A stretch of DNA of 54,920 nucleotides from Flavobacteriaceae bacterium (GTDB taxonomy: Bacteria; Bacteroidota; Bacteroidia; Flavobacteriales; Flavobacteriaceae), in contig JAAZVY010000006.1 of the NCBI GenBank assembly GCA_018623195.1, positions 1 to 54,920 on the forward strand, given 5' to 3'. The notes below the pieces were generated by a model, which ran no database searches, had not been told where the DNA came from, and saw only the letters and a list, made by a program, of their open reading frames with translations. Positions within the stretch are counted from its first letter, which is position 1, and the number at the start of each line of letters is the position of its first letter. The translations under genes and the position numbers were made by a program. Positions 1 through 8,879 of the stretch are shown here, piece by piece.

Positions 1-1
1 T

Positions 2-760
2 CACTATCTCTCTACGGTTCGCAAGGCTCTTTCTACCTCGTATAGTGATTGCTTTGGAGGTGCTGATGCAGCTCACGAGTCTTTCACTTTCTTCCAAAAG
101 GTAGTAAATGCAGTGATGACCAACCCTTTTTCGACAGGCGGTATAAGGGGACGCAAAAAAGGATTGACGCGGTTTCAACCTAGAAGTTTCAATATGGGAG
201 TTTCAAAGCAGCTTTTCGAGGCTACTGGTGGATTTGGAAAGATTCATCCCGGTGAAGATCCTGAATTTGTATTTCGCACTTGGGATTTAGGATTTAAAAC
301 GCGTTTTGTGGATGGGGCTGAGGTCTTTCACGAAAGACGTATTCGTCTTAATTCGTTTTTAAAACAGATTTATAAATTCGGATCTGTACGTGTAATTTTA
401 AATCGAATGCATCCCAAGTACCAATCAAGAATATTCCTTTTACCGAGTGTATTTACCGCTGGTTGGATAGTATTAATCGTCCTTTTACTACTCTCTTATT
501 TATTCAATGTAAAGACTATTTATCTTGATTTTGCTTACCTGGGACTTTCCTTATATCTACTTTATTCTTTCCTATTTTTTGCGAGTACTTGGTATAGAAG
601 TAAATCGTGGCTAATTGCTGTGGTGTCCGTTCCTCTTATGTTTATTCAATTTGCATCTTATGCCTATGGTTATTTAAGATCATCTATAAAACTCATTGGT
701 GTTACTAGCGATCAGATACAAGCTAAACTTCCAGAGTTCTTTTTTAAAGACATTGCTTAA
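2..760 (+). CDS. Family 2 glycosyltransferase, 5'-truncated by window edge
   Basis: The frame is open to the first bases of the window, so the N-terminal nucleotide-binding half lies upstream and 252 residues are visible. These contain the acceptor-side signature of GT2 enzymes: FNMGVSKQLFEATGGF followed by HPGEDPEFVFRTWDLGF, where the ED pair corresponds to the usual catalytic-base region, and then FHERR. The C-terminal third is hydrophobic, with about three membrane segments (roughly residues 155-215), so the enzyme is probably anchored at the cytoplasmic face of the inner membrane. It would transfer a sugar from a nucleotide donor to an envelope glycan; donor and acceptor cannot be told. 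The YbbR gene follows 9 bases later, which suggests co-transcription. An internal ATG at 113 is not the true start, because clear GT2 sequence precedes it. Confidence 0.88.
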   Translation, partial: HYLSTVRKALSTSYSDCFGGADAAHESFTFFQKVVNAVMTNPFSTGGIRGRKKGLTRFQPRSFNMGVSKQLFEATGGFGKIHPGEDPEFVFRTWDLGFKTRFVDGAEVFHERRIRLNSFLKQIYKFGSVRVILNRMHPKYQSRIFLLPSVFTAGWIVLIVLLLLSYLFNVKTIYLDFAYLGLSLYLLYSFLFFASTWYRSKSWLIAVVSVPLMFIQFASYAYGYLRSSIKLIGVTSDQIQAKLPEFFFKDIA

Positions 761-769
761 CTTTCCTCT

Positions 770-1705
770 ATGAAGTATAAGGTTGACCCGAAATTTTTTG
801 TTTTTCTAGCACTTTCTATAGTCTTGTGGCAATTCACCAATTTAGCGAAGCCTATTTCAGTTAGTAAATTGGTTAATGTAACCTTTAAAGCCCCCGATGG
901 GGATTATCAGTTAATTGATGATTCGGTAGTTTCTATCGAAACCAGGGTAACTGCAACAGGCTTAAGACTACTTTTTAACTCGCCTTACAATAAAGTTTAT
1001 TCCTTATCGACAGAGTCGATGGTAGAATCGGATGATCAATTCGTCTTATTACCTTCTGACATAGAAAGTCAACTTCAAAAGGAATTTGGTGAAGCTATCA
1101 CTATCGAAAAGATATTTACCGCAGAACTAGTCGTTCCTTTAGCGAGAATTGCATCTAAAAAAGTTCCTGTAATACCTGATGTTTCGATAACCTATAAACA
1201 AAATTATATTTTGAAAGGTGTCCTAAGTGTATCGCCAGATAGTGTAAGAATTAGTGCACCAGAGTCTACGCTACGAACGATTAATGCACTCAATACGGTA
1301 CCTCTGAAACGAGATGATGTATCCCTATCTATAAATCAGCCTTTGGATATTGCTTATTCTGATTTAGGGCTCTCGAGTATAGAGCAAACCAAGGTTACCA
1401 TTAATGCAGAGGTCGTACGATTCTCTGAGATGGTTTATGAAGTTCCTATTCTCCTTCCAGAACTTGAAAATGGGATGCGATTAGCCGTGTTTCCGCCGAG
1501 TGCACAAGTAGTTTGTAAGGCACCAGCAGATGTATTGAAAGCTTTAGATTCTGGAGCCTTTGGTGTCACTGTAGACTTTGATTTTAGCCAAGGTATGGAT
1601 TCCTTGCCTTCAAGACTGCCTTTAAAATTTTCTTACAGCCCTTCTGATGTATTAGAGGTATTTTTTTCGAATGATCGAGTGAATTATATCCTAGAGAAGG
1701 AATGA
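770..1705 (+). CDS. YbbR-like domain protein (CdaR-like)
   Basis: This 311-residue protein has one N-terminal membrane segment (about residues 9-26, FFVFLALSIVLWQFTNL). It is followed by an extracytoplasmic region made of two or more YbbR-type beta modules, recognised by patterns such as VPVIPDVSITYKQNYILKGVLSVSPDSVRI. In Firmicutes the YbbR protein CdaR controls the diadenylate cyclase CdaA. In Bacteroidota the gene commonly sits next to coaE, as here, and its role is less clear. Its stop overlaps the coaE start in an ATGA (1702-1705), so translation is probably coupled. No cyclase gene is visible nearby, so a link to c-di-AMP is only an inference from family. Confidence 0.82.
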   Translation: MKYKVDPKFFVFLALSIVLWQFTNLAKPISVSKLVNVTFKAPDGDYQLIDDSVVSIETRVTATGLRLLFNSPYNKVYSLSTESMVESDDQFVLLPSDIESQLQKEFGEAITIEKIFTAELVVPLARIASKKVPVIPDVSITYKQNYILKGVLSVSPDSVRISAPESTLRTINALNTVPLKRDDVSLSINQPLDIAYSDLGLSSIEQTKVTINAEVVRFSEMVYEVPILLPELENGMRLAVFPPSAQVVCKAPADVLKALDSGAFGVTVDFDFSQGMDSLPSRLPLKFSYSPSDVLEVFFSNDRVNYILEKE

Positions 1706-2301
1706 AAGTATTTGCAATCACGGGCGGAATAGGGTCTGGTAAATCAAAGGTTTCTAATTATTTGATTGAAAAAGGCTATCCTGTTTATTCTGCTGATGAC
1801 CGATCAAAGCAATTGCTTTTAGATGATAACATTCGCTTGAAAATTATGGATTTATTGGGTCCGGATGCATACACTGGAGATGGAGAGGTTTATTTAGCTA
1901 ATAAGCCCTATATCGCATCAAAGATTTTTTCAGACGATGTGTTGAGAAAGAAAATGGAGGAGATTATGCATCCAGCAGTTCGACAAGACTTTGAAAGTTG
2001 GCTTAACGAGCAAAGCGCGAAATTCGTTTTTCAGGAATCAGCCTTAATATTAGCTTCGAAAAATCCTTATCCATTCGACAAGGTTATCTTTATAGATGCT
2101 GATTTAGATCAACGAATTGAAGGGGTTATGAGACGTGATCAAACTTCTCGTGAGCAAATTTTACAACGAATTGGGGCTCAACCTCAATTGGAGGATCACA
2201 TTTCGCAAATCGATTATATCATCAATAATAAGTTTGATGATTCTCTCTTTGATGAAATAGATGCGTTAATTGAAGATCTTAAAAACGACAACAATGAATA
2301 A
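1702..2301 (+). CDS. coaE: Dephospho-CoA kinase
   Basis: CoaE performs the last step of coenzyme A synthesis, phosphorylating the 3'-hydroxyl of dephospho-CoA with ATP in the cytoplasm. The 199-residue length is normal for the family. The P-loop GGIGSGKS is at residues 8-15, followed by the SADDRSKQL motif where the conserved Asp binds substrate. The segment around KMEEIMHPAVRQDF holds the conserved HP of the family, and the lid is near RIEGVMRRDQTSREQILQRIGAQ. Its start overlaps the YbbR stop by 4 bases, and its last 8 bases overlap the histidine kinase start. It is the metabolic member of an otherwise envelope and signalling operon. Confidence 0.96.
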   Translation: MKVFAITGGIGSGKSKVSNYLIEKGYPVYSADDRSKQLLLDDNIRLKIMDLLGPDAYTGDGEVYLANKPYIASKIFSDDVLRKKMEEIMHPAVRQDFESWLNEQSAKFVFQESALILASKNPYPFDKVIFIDADLDQRIEGVMRRDQTSREQILQRIGAQPQLEDHISQIDYIINNKFDDSLFDEIDALIEDLKNDNNE

Positions 2302-3880
2302 GAAGTGGTTATACATTACCTTGTTTTTAATGTCCGTTGCCCTAATAGGCATCATTTTGGTTCAAGGTTATTGGGTTAAAATTTCTTTCGATAGTCGCTC
2401 CGAAGAATTTTCAACGGCTATAATCGACGTTTTAGAACACACTTCAGAGCAAATTGAAGATCGTGAACGAAAAGACTATTACAATCAACTAGCAGTGCTC
2501 ATCGATAGTGTAGGTGCTCCAAAATCTACCCATATTCGAAATTTTTTCTTTGTAAACCGAGGGGTTTCAGAAGATGAGATTATTTATTATTCGCACAACA
2601 TTTTAGAGGAGGGGTATGATTTATCTACACAGTCACTACCTGGCTTTTGGGGTGCAACCTCTTCAGATACCACGAGGATTGTCAATTTTACATCGAATCG
2701 AACTAAAAAGGTTTTTAGATCTGGTCTTAGTAGCGATGGTTTAAGTTCAAACATTGAGCCTGTTGAGGTTATCGAAAAAATTGGATCACTCAGTAGTATT
2801 GAAAAGGCTCAATACGAAGACGTATTTATGGAGGCTGCTAAAGCTACTCCGATATATGAAAGACTTACTGCACAAGAAATTCAGTTTGTTTTGAGTAGGG
2901 AACTTCTGAAACGGGGTATTTCTTTACCCTTTGAATTTGGAGTTGAGCGCCAAGGATATCCTACCTCAGTAAGAAGTGAAGGCTTTGATTTTACTTCTTC
3001 CTCGACCTATCGGTCTTCCATTTTCAGGGATAGTGAAGGAGTGAGTGCTTATGAATTAGTGGTTGATATCCCTCGTAAAGATGCTTATCTCATCAGGGAT
3101 GTTTTGGGCCTTATGGCTTTATCTGTTTTCTTCACCTTGATTATTCTTGCTACGTTTTCTGTGGCTATTTATCAATTAATTACACAAAAGAAGAATGCGG
3201 AGATTAAAGCAGACTTTATTAATAATATGACCCACGAGTTTAAAACTCCTATTGCAACTATTGGTCTTGCAGTGGATGCTTTGAAATCTACCCTACAAAA
3301 TGAAACAGGAGGTAGGTATTTAGATATGATCCGCGATGAAAATAAACGTATGCTCACTCAGGTTGAGAATGTTCTTCAAATCGCACAGTTAGAGAGGGGG
3401 CAGATCGATCTTGATTTATCTGAAATTTCATTACACGAGATTATTCTAGCAGCTAAGAAACGTGTTGATCTAATTTCAAATGAGAGAAATGGCACAATTG
3501 TTGTAAAGCTTGATGCAGTTAAAGACGTGATTCAAGGAGATGCGTTGCATCTTACCCATGTTTTTATCAATTTATTGGATAATGCGATCAAGTACACGGA
3601 TGAAAATAAAGCACCTGAAGTGCATATTTCAACTAGAGTGATTGATCACAGAATTGTAGTCGAGCTCTCTGATAATGGAATAGGGATGAGTCGAACTACC
3701 TTGAAACAAGCTTTTGATAAGTTTTACCGGGAAACCAGTGGAAACTTGCATTTAGTTAAAGGTCATGGTTTAGGTTTAGCCTACGTGAAACAGATTATAG
3801 AAGCACATCAAGGAACTGTTCGAGCAGAAAGTGAGAAAGGAGTGGGAACTACATTTTATGTTGAATTAAAACTAAAATGA
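2294..3880 (+). CDS. Two-component sensor histidine kinase (RprX-like)
   Basis: This 528-residue membrane kinase has a first transmembrane helix at residues 5-28, a periplasmic sensor region of about 245 residues with no domain I recognise, and a second helix near 275-298. The catalytic core is complete: H-box MTHEFKTPIATI with phospho-acceptor His314, N-box HVFINLLDNAIKYTDE, G1 DNGIGM, F-box FDKFYRE and G2 GHGLGLAYVK. I chose ATG 2294 (MNKKWLYI) over a start 24 bases upstream because it puts a short basic N-terminus directly before the helix. The response regulator starts 8 bases after its stop, so they form a pair. The arrangement resembles RprX/RprY of Bacteroides. The signal it senses cannot be read from sequence. 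Confidence 0.93.
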   Translation: MNKKWLYITLFLMSVALIGIILVQGYWVKISFDSRSEEFSTAIIDVLEHTSEQIEDRERKDYYNQLAVLIDSVGAPKSTHIRNFFFVNRGVSEDEIIYYSHNILEEGYDLSTQSLPGFWGATSSDTTRIVNFTSNRTKKVFRSGLSSDGLSSNIEPVEVIEKIGSLSSIEKAQYEDVFMEAAKATPIYERLTAQEIQFVLSRELLKRGISLPFEFGVERQGYPTSVRSEGFDFTSSSTYRSSIFRDSEGVSAYELVVDIPRKDAYLIRDVLGLMALSVFFTLIILATFSVAIYQLITQKKNAEIKADFINNMTHEFKTPIATIGLAVDALKSTLQNETGGRYLDMIRDENKRMLTQVENVLQIAQLERGQIDLDLSEISLHEIILAAKKRVDLISNERNGTIVVKLDAVKDVIQGDALHLTHVFINLLDNAIKYTDENKAPEVHISTRVIDHRIVVELSDNGIGMSRTTLKQAFDKFYRETSGNLHLVKGHGLGLAYVKQIIEAHQGTVRAESEKGVGTTFYVELKLK

Positions 3881-3887
3881 CCCAAAT

Positions 3888-4589
3888 ATGGCTGATGCTA
3901 AGAATATCTTACTTGTTGAAGATGACCCTAATTTCGGAATTGTTCTGAGAGATTATCTCAATCTCAATGGCTTTCAGGTCACTCTTGCGAAGAACGGAAT
4001 GGAAGGGTTTGATAAATACAAAAAGGGAGATTATGATCTTTGCATCCTAGACGTGATGATGCCCTATAAAGATGGGTATACGCTAGCTAAGGAAATAAGG
4101 GAAGATAATACATCGGTTCCGATCATCTTTCTTACGGCAAAATCTATGAAGGAAGACGTTCTTCAAGGGTACAAGGTAGGAGCGGATGACTTTTTAAATA
4201 AGCCTTTCGATTCGGAGGTTTTACTGGCGAAGATTAAGACTTTATTAAAGCGAAAAAGCTCTCAGACGACCGTAAGCCAAAAGCAAACGGACTTTCAAAT
4301 TGGAGATTTTCATTTAAATGCAAAGTTGAGATTCCTTACTTACAAGAAAGAGGATCCGATTAAACTTTCCCCAAAGGAAAACGATTTGTTAAAGTTGCTT
4401 GCACTTCATCTTAATGATTTGATGCCAAGAGAGTTAGCTCTTACCCAAATTTGGAGAGATGACAACTATTTTACCTCACGTAGCATGGATGTGTACATTG
4501 CGAAGCTTAGAAAATATTTGAAGCAAGATCCTAAGGTCGAGATTTTGAATATTCACGGAGAAGGCTTTCGTTTAGTAGTTCACGCCTAA
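3888..4589 (+). CDS. OmpR-family response regulator (RprY-like)
   Basis: This 233-residue protein is a receiver domain followed by a winged-helix DNA-binding domain. The receiver has the acidic pocket E11/D12/D13, phospho-acceptor Asp55 in CILDVMMPYKDG, the Thr of IIFLTAK and the Lys of FLNKPFD. The output domain (about 135-233) carries the OmpR/PhoB pattern LSPKENDLLKLL and SRSMDVYIAKLRKYL, ending in ILNIHGEGFRLV. It is almost certainly phosphorylated by the kinase encoded just upstream. It strongly resembles RprY-type regulators of Bacteroidota. Its last 18 bases overlap the 3' end of miaA on the opposite strand, and no terminator is seen between the two. Confidence 0.94.
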   Translation: MADAKNILLVEDDPNFGIVLRDYLNLNGFQVTLAKNGMEGFDKYKKGDYDLCILDVMMPYKDGYTLAKEIREDNTSVPIIFLTAKSMKEDVLQGYKVGADDFLNKPFDSEVLLAKIKTLLKRKSSQTTVSQKQTDFQIGDFHLNAKLRFLTYKKEDPIKLSPKENDLLKLLALHLNDLMPRELALTQIWRDDNYFTSRSMDVYIAKLRKYLKQDPKVEILNIHGEGFRLVVHA

Positions 4590-5465
4590 TTGGTCAAGCA
4601 CACTTTTTGCGCTTAATTTACTGGGTTTAAACCAATGAAATTCTGGTTTCTTATTGTACCACGTAAGTTGACGTTTCGCGAAATTTCGACTGTGCTGTTT
4701 TATTTTTTCAGTTGCTTCATCTAGACTATACTTCCCTTCGAAGTATTCAAATAACTCACTATAACCTACCGTTTGAAGTGGTTTGAGATCTTTAAAAGGA
4801 GTTAGACTTTGGGCTTCTGTAAGTAACCCCAATTCAAACATCAGATCGACACGACTATTGATTCTATCATAGAGTAAATTGCGTTCCCAATTGAGGCCAA
4901 TTTCGAAGACATTCTCAAAAGGCTTGGATTTCTTTTTGTTTTTAAATGAACTGTAAGGTTTGCCTGTTTGAAGACATATAGAGAGCGCTCTCTCTAATCT
5001 TCTGCGGTTCTGATGGTCAATATCTTCGGCACTGATTGGATCTAATTCTTTAATCTGATGACTTAGCTCCTCTAATGATTGTTTAGATAATTGCTCCAAA
5101 ATACTTTCGTCTACTTTCGGAAAATCATCTAGACCATATAACAAAGCATCCCCGTATAACGGACTACCACCAACAATAACCGCAGATCCATACTTCTCTA
5201 AAAGTGATGAAACTCGGTGTCCTGCTTCAGAAGCATAGCTCCCAGCGGTTAAAGGGCTGTGTATACTATGAGAGTGGATAAAATGATGTAAAACCTTCGA
5301 CTGTTCATCCTTGGTAGGCACAGCCGTCCCTATACTCATTTCTTTATAGCACTGTCGACTATCGCTTGAAACAACCTCTGTTCCTAATAAAAGTGCCAGC
5401 TCGATCGCAAGAGAAGTCTTTCCAGATGCGGTTGGTCCGCCTATATGAATGATAAAATTATTCAA
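4572..5465 (-). CDS. miaA: tRNA dimethylallyltransferase
   Basis: MiaA transfers a dimethylallyl group to N6 of A37 in tRNAs that read codons starting with U, which stabilises codon pairing. The 297 residues carry the P-loop GGPTASGKT at 9-17, the DSRQCYKEMSIGTA motif with the general-base Asp, the conserved VGGSPLYGDALLYG segment, NRRRLERALSI, and the C-terminal QHSRNFAKRQLTWY tRNA-binding motif. It is the last gene of a minus-strand operon and its first 8 bases overlap the upstream exonuclease gene. A UGA-anticodon tRNA-Ser, the type of tRNA it modifies, lies elsewhere in this window at 27.0 kb. Confidence 0.96.
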   Translation of the reverse strand: MNNFIIHIGGPTASGKTSLAIELALLLGTEVVSSDSRQCYKEMSIGTAVPTKDEQSKVLHHFIHSHSIHSPLTAGSYASEAGHRVSSLLEKYGSAVIVGGSPLYGDALLYGLDDFPKVDESILEQLSKQSLEELSHQIKELDPISAEDIDHQNRRRLERALSICLQTGKPYSSFKNKKKSKPFENVFEIGLNWERNLLYDRINSRVDLMFELGLLTEAQSLTPFKDLKPLQTVGYSELFEYFEGKYSLDEATEKIKQHSRNFAKRQLTWYNKKPEFHWFKPSKLSAKSVLDQLGVNY

Positions 5466-6543
5466 TGCTAACGATTTCGTAATTCTTTTTCGATCGATAC
5501 GTTGAGAGTATGAGTTCGTTCAATTTATTTGGGGTGACAGGAGAAAGTCTTTTCTCGAGTACTTCTTTATTAGTCATTTGGTAGTTTAGATCGTAGAACC
5601 CCATTGCTTTAATTCTTTGATTTTCAATCAGAAAAACAGCGTGTTCTCCTTCTGTTCGCCCTTTATCAATTAATAAACTTAATTCACTCGGAAATGAAAT
5701 CGCTGAAGAAGTATTTATTTTTAGATTGAACCGCTTTTTCGGCTTTAACGAAAACTGAACTTGTAAAACCCTTATTGCGTTGTAAAGCTCACTCTCGCAG
5801 AGTTCGGTCTCTATACGTTTTACAGATTTATAGATAGAATTTTGATGAATCGAAAGAGAGGATAATAGATTACTCACATGATTCTTGATGTTTTTTGCGT
5901 GCCCACACTCCAGTAGCTCAGATTTAGCATTGTAGAGCTTATAAACCCCTGTGGCTTCGGGTAATTTTCGAACAAGATGAATATGTGAAGGCTTTAGGTC
6001 TGATTCCTTCTCACTATAGGTTAAGTATTCAAGTTCTTTTTCAGCACCGTCTTTACTGATTAGAACTTTCAGTAAAAGAGCGGTAGCCTCAGCATCACCT
6101 AGTGCTCTGTGTCGATCACTCAAAGGTATTCCGAGCTCTTTGGTTAATTTGCCTAGTTTATAACTCTCTAGACCTGGAAGAAGTTTTTGAGATAATTCGA
6201 CAGTACAAAGTGTCCTTCTTTCAAAGCTGTATCCTAAACGGTCAAATTCGAGTTGCAAGATTTTATAGTCGAATTGGGTGTTGTGCGCGACCAAAATGGC
6301 ATCCTCGGTTAATTCAATGATACGTTTTGCGACCTGATAGAATTTTGGTGCTCCTTGAACCATTGAAGGTGAAATACCTGTGAGTTTACAAACAAAAGGT
6401 TGAATGGGTTTTTCAGGATCTATAAGACTATGGAATTGATCGGTCAGTTCGTTCCCTTCATACCGAAGAATTGCAATGTCTATAATGCCTTCTTCATTGA
6501 ATGCTCCTCCAGTACTCTCTATGTCTACGATCGCATAGTTCAT
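5458..6543 (-). CDS. DEDDh 3'-5' exonuclease with degenerate GIY-YIG domain
   Basis: Residues 1-160 form a DnaQ-like exonuclease of the DEDDh type: ExoI D7/E9 in VDIESTG, ExoII D92 in HNTQFDYKIL, and ExoIII H145/D150 in HRALGDAEATA. This part should be active on DNA or RNA 3' ends. Residues about 195-275 align with the GIY-YIG domain of UvrC and Cho (GVYKLYN, then AKNIKNHV, then LYNAIRVLQVQF), but the catalytic Tyr, Arg and Glu positions are changed. The last 85 residues have no recognised domain. Fusion of these two folds is known in Bacteroidota, where the protein is usually annotated as an exonuclease or polymerase III epsilon-like. It is translationally coupled to yggS by a 4-base ATGA overlap. 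A repair role is likely but unproven. Confidence 0.86.
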   Translation of the reverse strand: MNYAIVDIESTGGAFNEEGIIDIAILRYEGNELTDQFHSLIDPEKPIQPFVCKLTGISPSMVQGAPKFYQVAKRIIELTEDAILVAHNTQFDYKILQLEFDRLGYSFERRTLCTVELSQKLLPGLESYKLGKLTKELGIPLSDRHRALGDAEATALLLKVLISKDGAEKELEYLTYSEKESDLKPSHIHLVRKLPEATGVYKLYNAKSELLECGHAKNIKNHVSNLLSSLSIHQNSIYKSVKRIETELCESELYNAIRVLQVQFSLKPKKRFNLKINTSSAISFPSELSLLIDKGRTEGEHAVFLIENQRIKAMGFYDLNYQMTNKEVLEKRLSPVTPNKLNELILSTYRSKKNYEIVSIE

Positions 6544-7184
6544 CGACTTCCGAATAAACTACTACCGATACGAATCATCGTACTTCCTTGATCTATAGCA
6601 ACCTTATAATCTCCACTCATACCCATAGAAAGGGTAGGGTTTTCACCGAAATTAGATTGATACTGGTCGAATAAACCTTTTAAACCTTGAAATTCACGAG
6701 CAACTTGATTCAAATCGGATGTAAACGTAGCCATACCCATAAGTCCACAAGGTTTGATCCATTCAAGAACGTTACATTCGTTGATAGCCTCTTTTAATTC
6801 GTTTGAATCAAAACCAAATTTTGTGTCTTCTTGGCTAACATGAACCTGAAGTAGTACTGGGATACAACGATTGATTTTAGCTCCTTGCTTATTAATTTCC
6901 TTCAATAATCTCAAGCTATCTACCCCGTGTATTAGATGTACAAAAGGAGCGATGTATTTGACCTTATTTCGTTGTAAATGACCAATCATGTGCCAACGAA
7001 TATCGTCAGGTAAGACTTCTTGTTTCTCTACTAATTCTTGCACCTTATTTTCTCCAAAATCTCTTTGTCCAGTCTCGTAGGCTTCTTGAATCAAAGAGAT
7101 AGGCTTGGTTTTAGAAACCGCAATTAGCGTAACATTTTGGGGTAATTCCTTTCTGAAATTTTCTATCGCAGCAGATACACTCAT
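6540..7184 (-). CDS. yggS: YggS-family PLP homeostasis protein
   Basis: This is a 214-residue member of the YggS/PLPBP/COG0325 family, single-domain TIM-barrel proteins that bind pyridoxal 5'-phosphate without known catalysis and help control free PLP and amino-acid pools. The PLP lysine is K25 in IAVSKTKP, followed by the family hallmark FGENKVQELVEK, then WHMIGHLQRNKVKYI and the C-terminal SMGMSGDYKVAIDQGSTMIRIGSSLFG phosphate-binding region. Length matches the family. It sits 3 bases after the Gfo/Idh gene and overlaps the exonuclease start by 4 bases, so it is the second gene of the operon. Confidence 0.94.
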   Translation of the reverse strand: MSVSAAIENFRKELPQNVTLIAVSKTKPISLIQEAYETGQRDFGENKVQELVEKQEVLPDDIRWHMIGHLQRNKVKYIAPFVHLIHGVDSLRLLKEINKQGAKINRCIPVLLQVHVSQEDTKFGFDSNELKEAINECNVLEWIKPCGLMGMATFTSDLNQVAREFQGLKGLFDQYQSNFGENPTLSMGMSGDYKVAIDQGSTMIRIGSSLFGSR

Positions 7185-7187
7185 TAC

Positions 7188-8153
7188 CTAAAATTCAAGT
7201 TTGTCTATAATCGCTTGAGCTACTTCTAGAGCCTTTGCGCCATGTTCAAAGCTAACATTAGGCTCTTTACTTCCTTCTATAGCTAAAGCAAAGTCATTAT
7301 GCTCTTCAGCAATCGCATTAACTTCGGTTGTTTCTGGGCTTTCGAAGTAAATCTGCTTTTTATCTCCTTCTGCAGTTTGAAGAATCATATCGAACGGTTC
7401 AGGATTTTCTGGAGCCTCCTTTATACGCACGACCTCGGTTTTCTTGGCAAGAAAATCAATGGTGATATAGGCGTCTTTTTGAAAAAGACGTGTGCGTCGC
7501 ATATTCTTCAAAGATATTCTGCTTGCGGTTAGGTTCGCTACGCATCCGTTTTCAAACGCAATTCTAGCACTTGCAATGTCTGGCGAGGAGCTCACTACTG
7601 CAGCTCCATTTGCATCGATAGATGTAATCTTACTTTTAACCATTTGAAGCAATATGTCAATATCGTGAATCATTAAATCTAAGATCACAGATACATCATT
7701 CCCTCTTGGGTTAAATTCAGCAAGGCGGTGAATTTCTATAAATTTAGGCTCGTTGATATAGGAGGCAGCGGCTGAATAGGCGGGATTAAAACGCTCAACG
7801 TGCCCGACGACTCCAATAAGATTTTTTTCTCTTGCATCTTTGACCAGCTGATAGGCTTGGTTTACACTCGTGGTAATTGGCTTTTCGATGAGTAAATGAA
7901 CACCGTGATTAATCGCCTTCTGTGCAACCTCAAAATGAAAAGGGGTAGGTGTAACGATACAAGCCGCGTCGATTTGACCTAGTAACTCATCGATAGAAGA
8001 ATAGTATCGATAGCCTTTATTGGTTGCTAAAACCTCTGAAGTTTCGGTGTTAGTGTCGAAAAATCCAATCAGATCATACTTGGGATTTTCGGCAAGAAGT
8101 TTGAGATGGATTTTTCCAAGGTGTCCAGCACCAATTACTCCGACTCTAATCAT
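7188..8153 (-). CDS. Gfo/Idh/MocA-family NAD(P)-dependent oxidoreductase
   Basis: This 321-residue dehydrogenase has an N-terminal Rossmann fold (VGVIGAGHLGKIHLKLL), the EKPITTS motif whose Lys is usually catalytic, the substrate-pocket segment VGHVERFNPAYSAA, and the HDIDILL His of the family. The VGH-ERFNPA signature resembles UDP-GlcNAc 3-dehydrogenases (GnnA/WlbA type) involved in amino-sugar or lipid A variants, but the substrate is not certain. ATG 8153 (MIRVGVIG) is preferred to a frame start at 8237, because a TAttTTTG promoter element lies at 8171-8178, between the two, and the longer form would overlap pcm. It is the first gene of the operon with yggS, the exonuclease and miaA. Confidence 0.87.
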   Translation of the reverse strand: MIRVGVIGAGHLGKIHLKLLAENPKYDLIGFFDTNTETSEVLATNKGYRYYSSIDELLGQIDAACIVTPTPFHFEVAQKAINHGVHLLIEKPITTSVNQAYQLVKDAREKNLIGVVGHVERFNPAYSAAASYINEPKFIEIHRLAEFNPRGNDVSVILDLMIHDIDILLQMVKSKITSIDANGAAVVSSSPDIASARIAFENGCVANLTASRISLKNMRRTRLFQKDAYITIDFLAKKTEVVRIKEAPENPEPFDMILQTAEGDKKQIYFESPETTEVNAIAEEHNDFALAIEGSKEPNVSFEHGAKALEVAQAIIDKLEF

Positions 8154-8170
8154 AGGTCTTAAAATTTGAT

Positions 8171-8178
8171 CAAAAATA
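8171..8178 (-). promoter_or_regulatory. Promoter -7 element for the Gfo/Idh-yggS-exonuclease-miaA operon
   Basis: On the minus strand this reads TATTTTTG, an exact match to the Bacteroidota TAnnTTTG -7 consensus. It ends 17 bases before the ATG at 8153. This supports the shorter start for the dehydrogenase. No clear -33 TTTG was seen. Confidence 0.6.
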
Positions 8179-8218
8179 AACATAAAGACGTTGTATTTTC
8201 GCTCGAAAGCTTTGAAGT

Positions 8219-8875
8219 GTGCGATTAGATGCTCCAAAACATAAGGGACAACGTAGGGCGATGGTTTCTTACCTCAAAGAAAGAGGTATATCGAATCAAG
8301 ACGTCCTTAAAGCTTTTGAAAATGTCCCTAGACATCTATTTTTAGATGCTACACTAGAATCACATGCTTACGAAGATAAAGCCTTCCCGATTGGGGCAGA
8401 ACAAACGATATCTCATCCATACACAGTAGCCTTTCAAACTGAGTTGTTACAAGTAGCTTCGGGAATGAAGATCTTAGAAATTGGAACAGGAAGTGGTTTT
8501 CAGACCGCAATTCTAATGGCTTTAGGAGCAGAGGTTTATACTATTGAACGTCAACTAGAACTCTACCGAAAATGTGATCGCCACTTTTCGGTTTATCCTC
8601 CAGGACCTAAAAAACTGATTTATGGAGATGGTTATAAAGGCTATTCGAAGGAAGCACCCTATGATCGAATTATTGTAACCGCAGGGGCTCCTGAAATACC
8701 AAAAGATTTATTGAAGCAATTAAGGGTCGGAGGTCTTCTTGTGATTCCTGTTGGTGAGGAGCAGCAGAAAATGGTTGTCCTTGAAAGAAAAGGGGCTAAA
8801 GAATTTCACCAAACCGTCTACGGTGATTTTCAATTTGTACCGCTGTTAAAGGAAACCGCCGGAGTTAAGAAGTAA
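8219..8875 (+). CDS. pcm: Protein-L-isoaspartate O-methyltransferase
   Basis: Pcm uses S-adenosylmethionine to methylate isoaspartyl residues in aged proteins, starting their repair. The 218 residues show PRHLFLD, AYEDKAFPIGAEQTIS (the substrate-binding region), the SAM motif I ILEIGTGSGFQTAIL, and the later RIIVTAGAPEIP and LLVIPVG strands. The start is a GTG at 8219 giving MRLDAPKHKGQRRAMV; the PKHKG segment is typical of flavobacterial Pcm N-termini, so I keep it over the internal ATG at residue 15. The gene is divergent from the Gfo/Idh gene with 65 bases between, and convergent with smpB, whose stop is 4 bases away. Confidence 0.94.
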   Translation: MRLDAPKHKGQRRAMVSYLKERGISNQDVLKAFENVPRHLFLDATLESHAYEDKAFPIGAEQTISHPYTVAFQTELLQVASGMKILEIGTGSGFQTAILMALGAEVYTIERQLELYRKCDRHFSVYPPGPKKLIYGDGYKGYSKEAPYDRIIVTAGAPEIPKDLLKQLRVGGLLVIPVGEEQQKMVVLERKGAKEFHQTVYGDFQFVPLLKETAGVKK

Positions 8876-8879
8876 CCGT

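Noticed and set aside
8154-8237. Longer Gfo/Idh start at 8237
   Set aside because: It would include the promoter at 8171-8178 and overlap pcm; MIRVGVIGAG is the normal start of the Rossmann fold.
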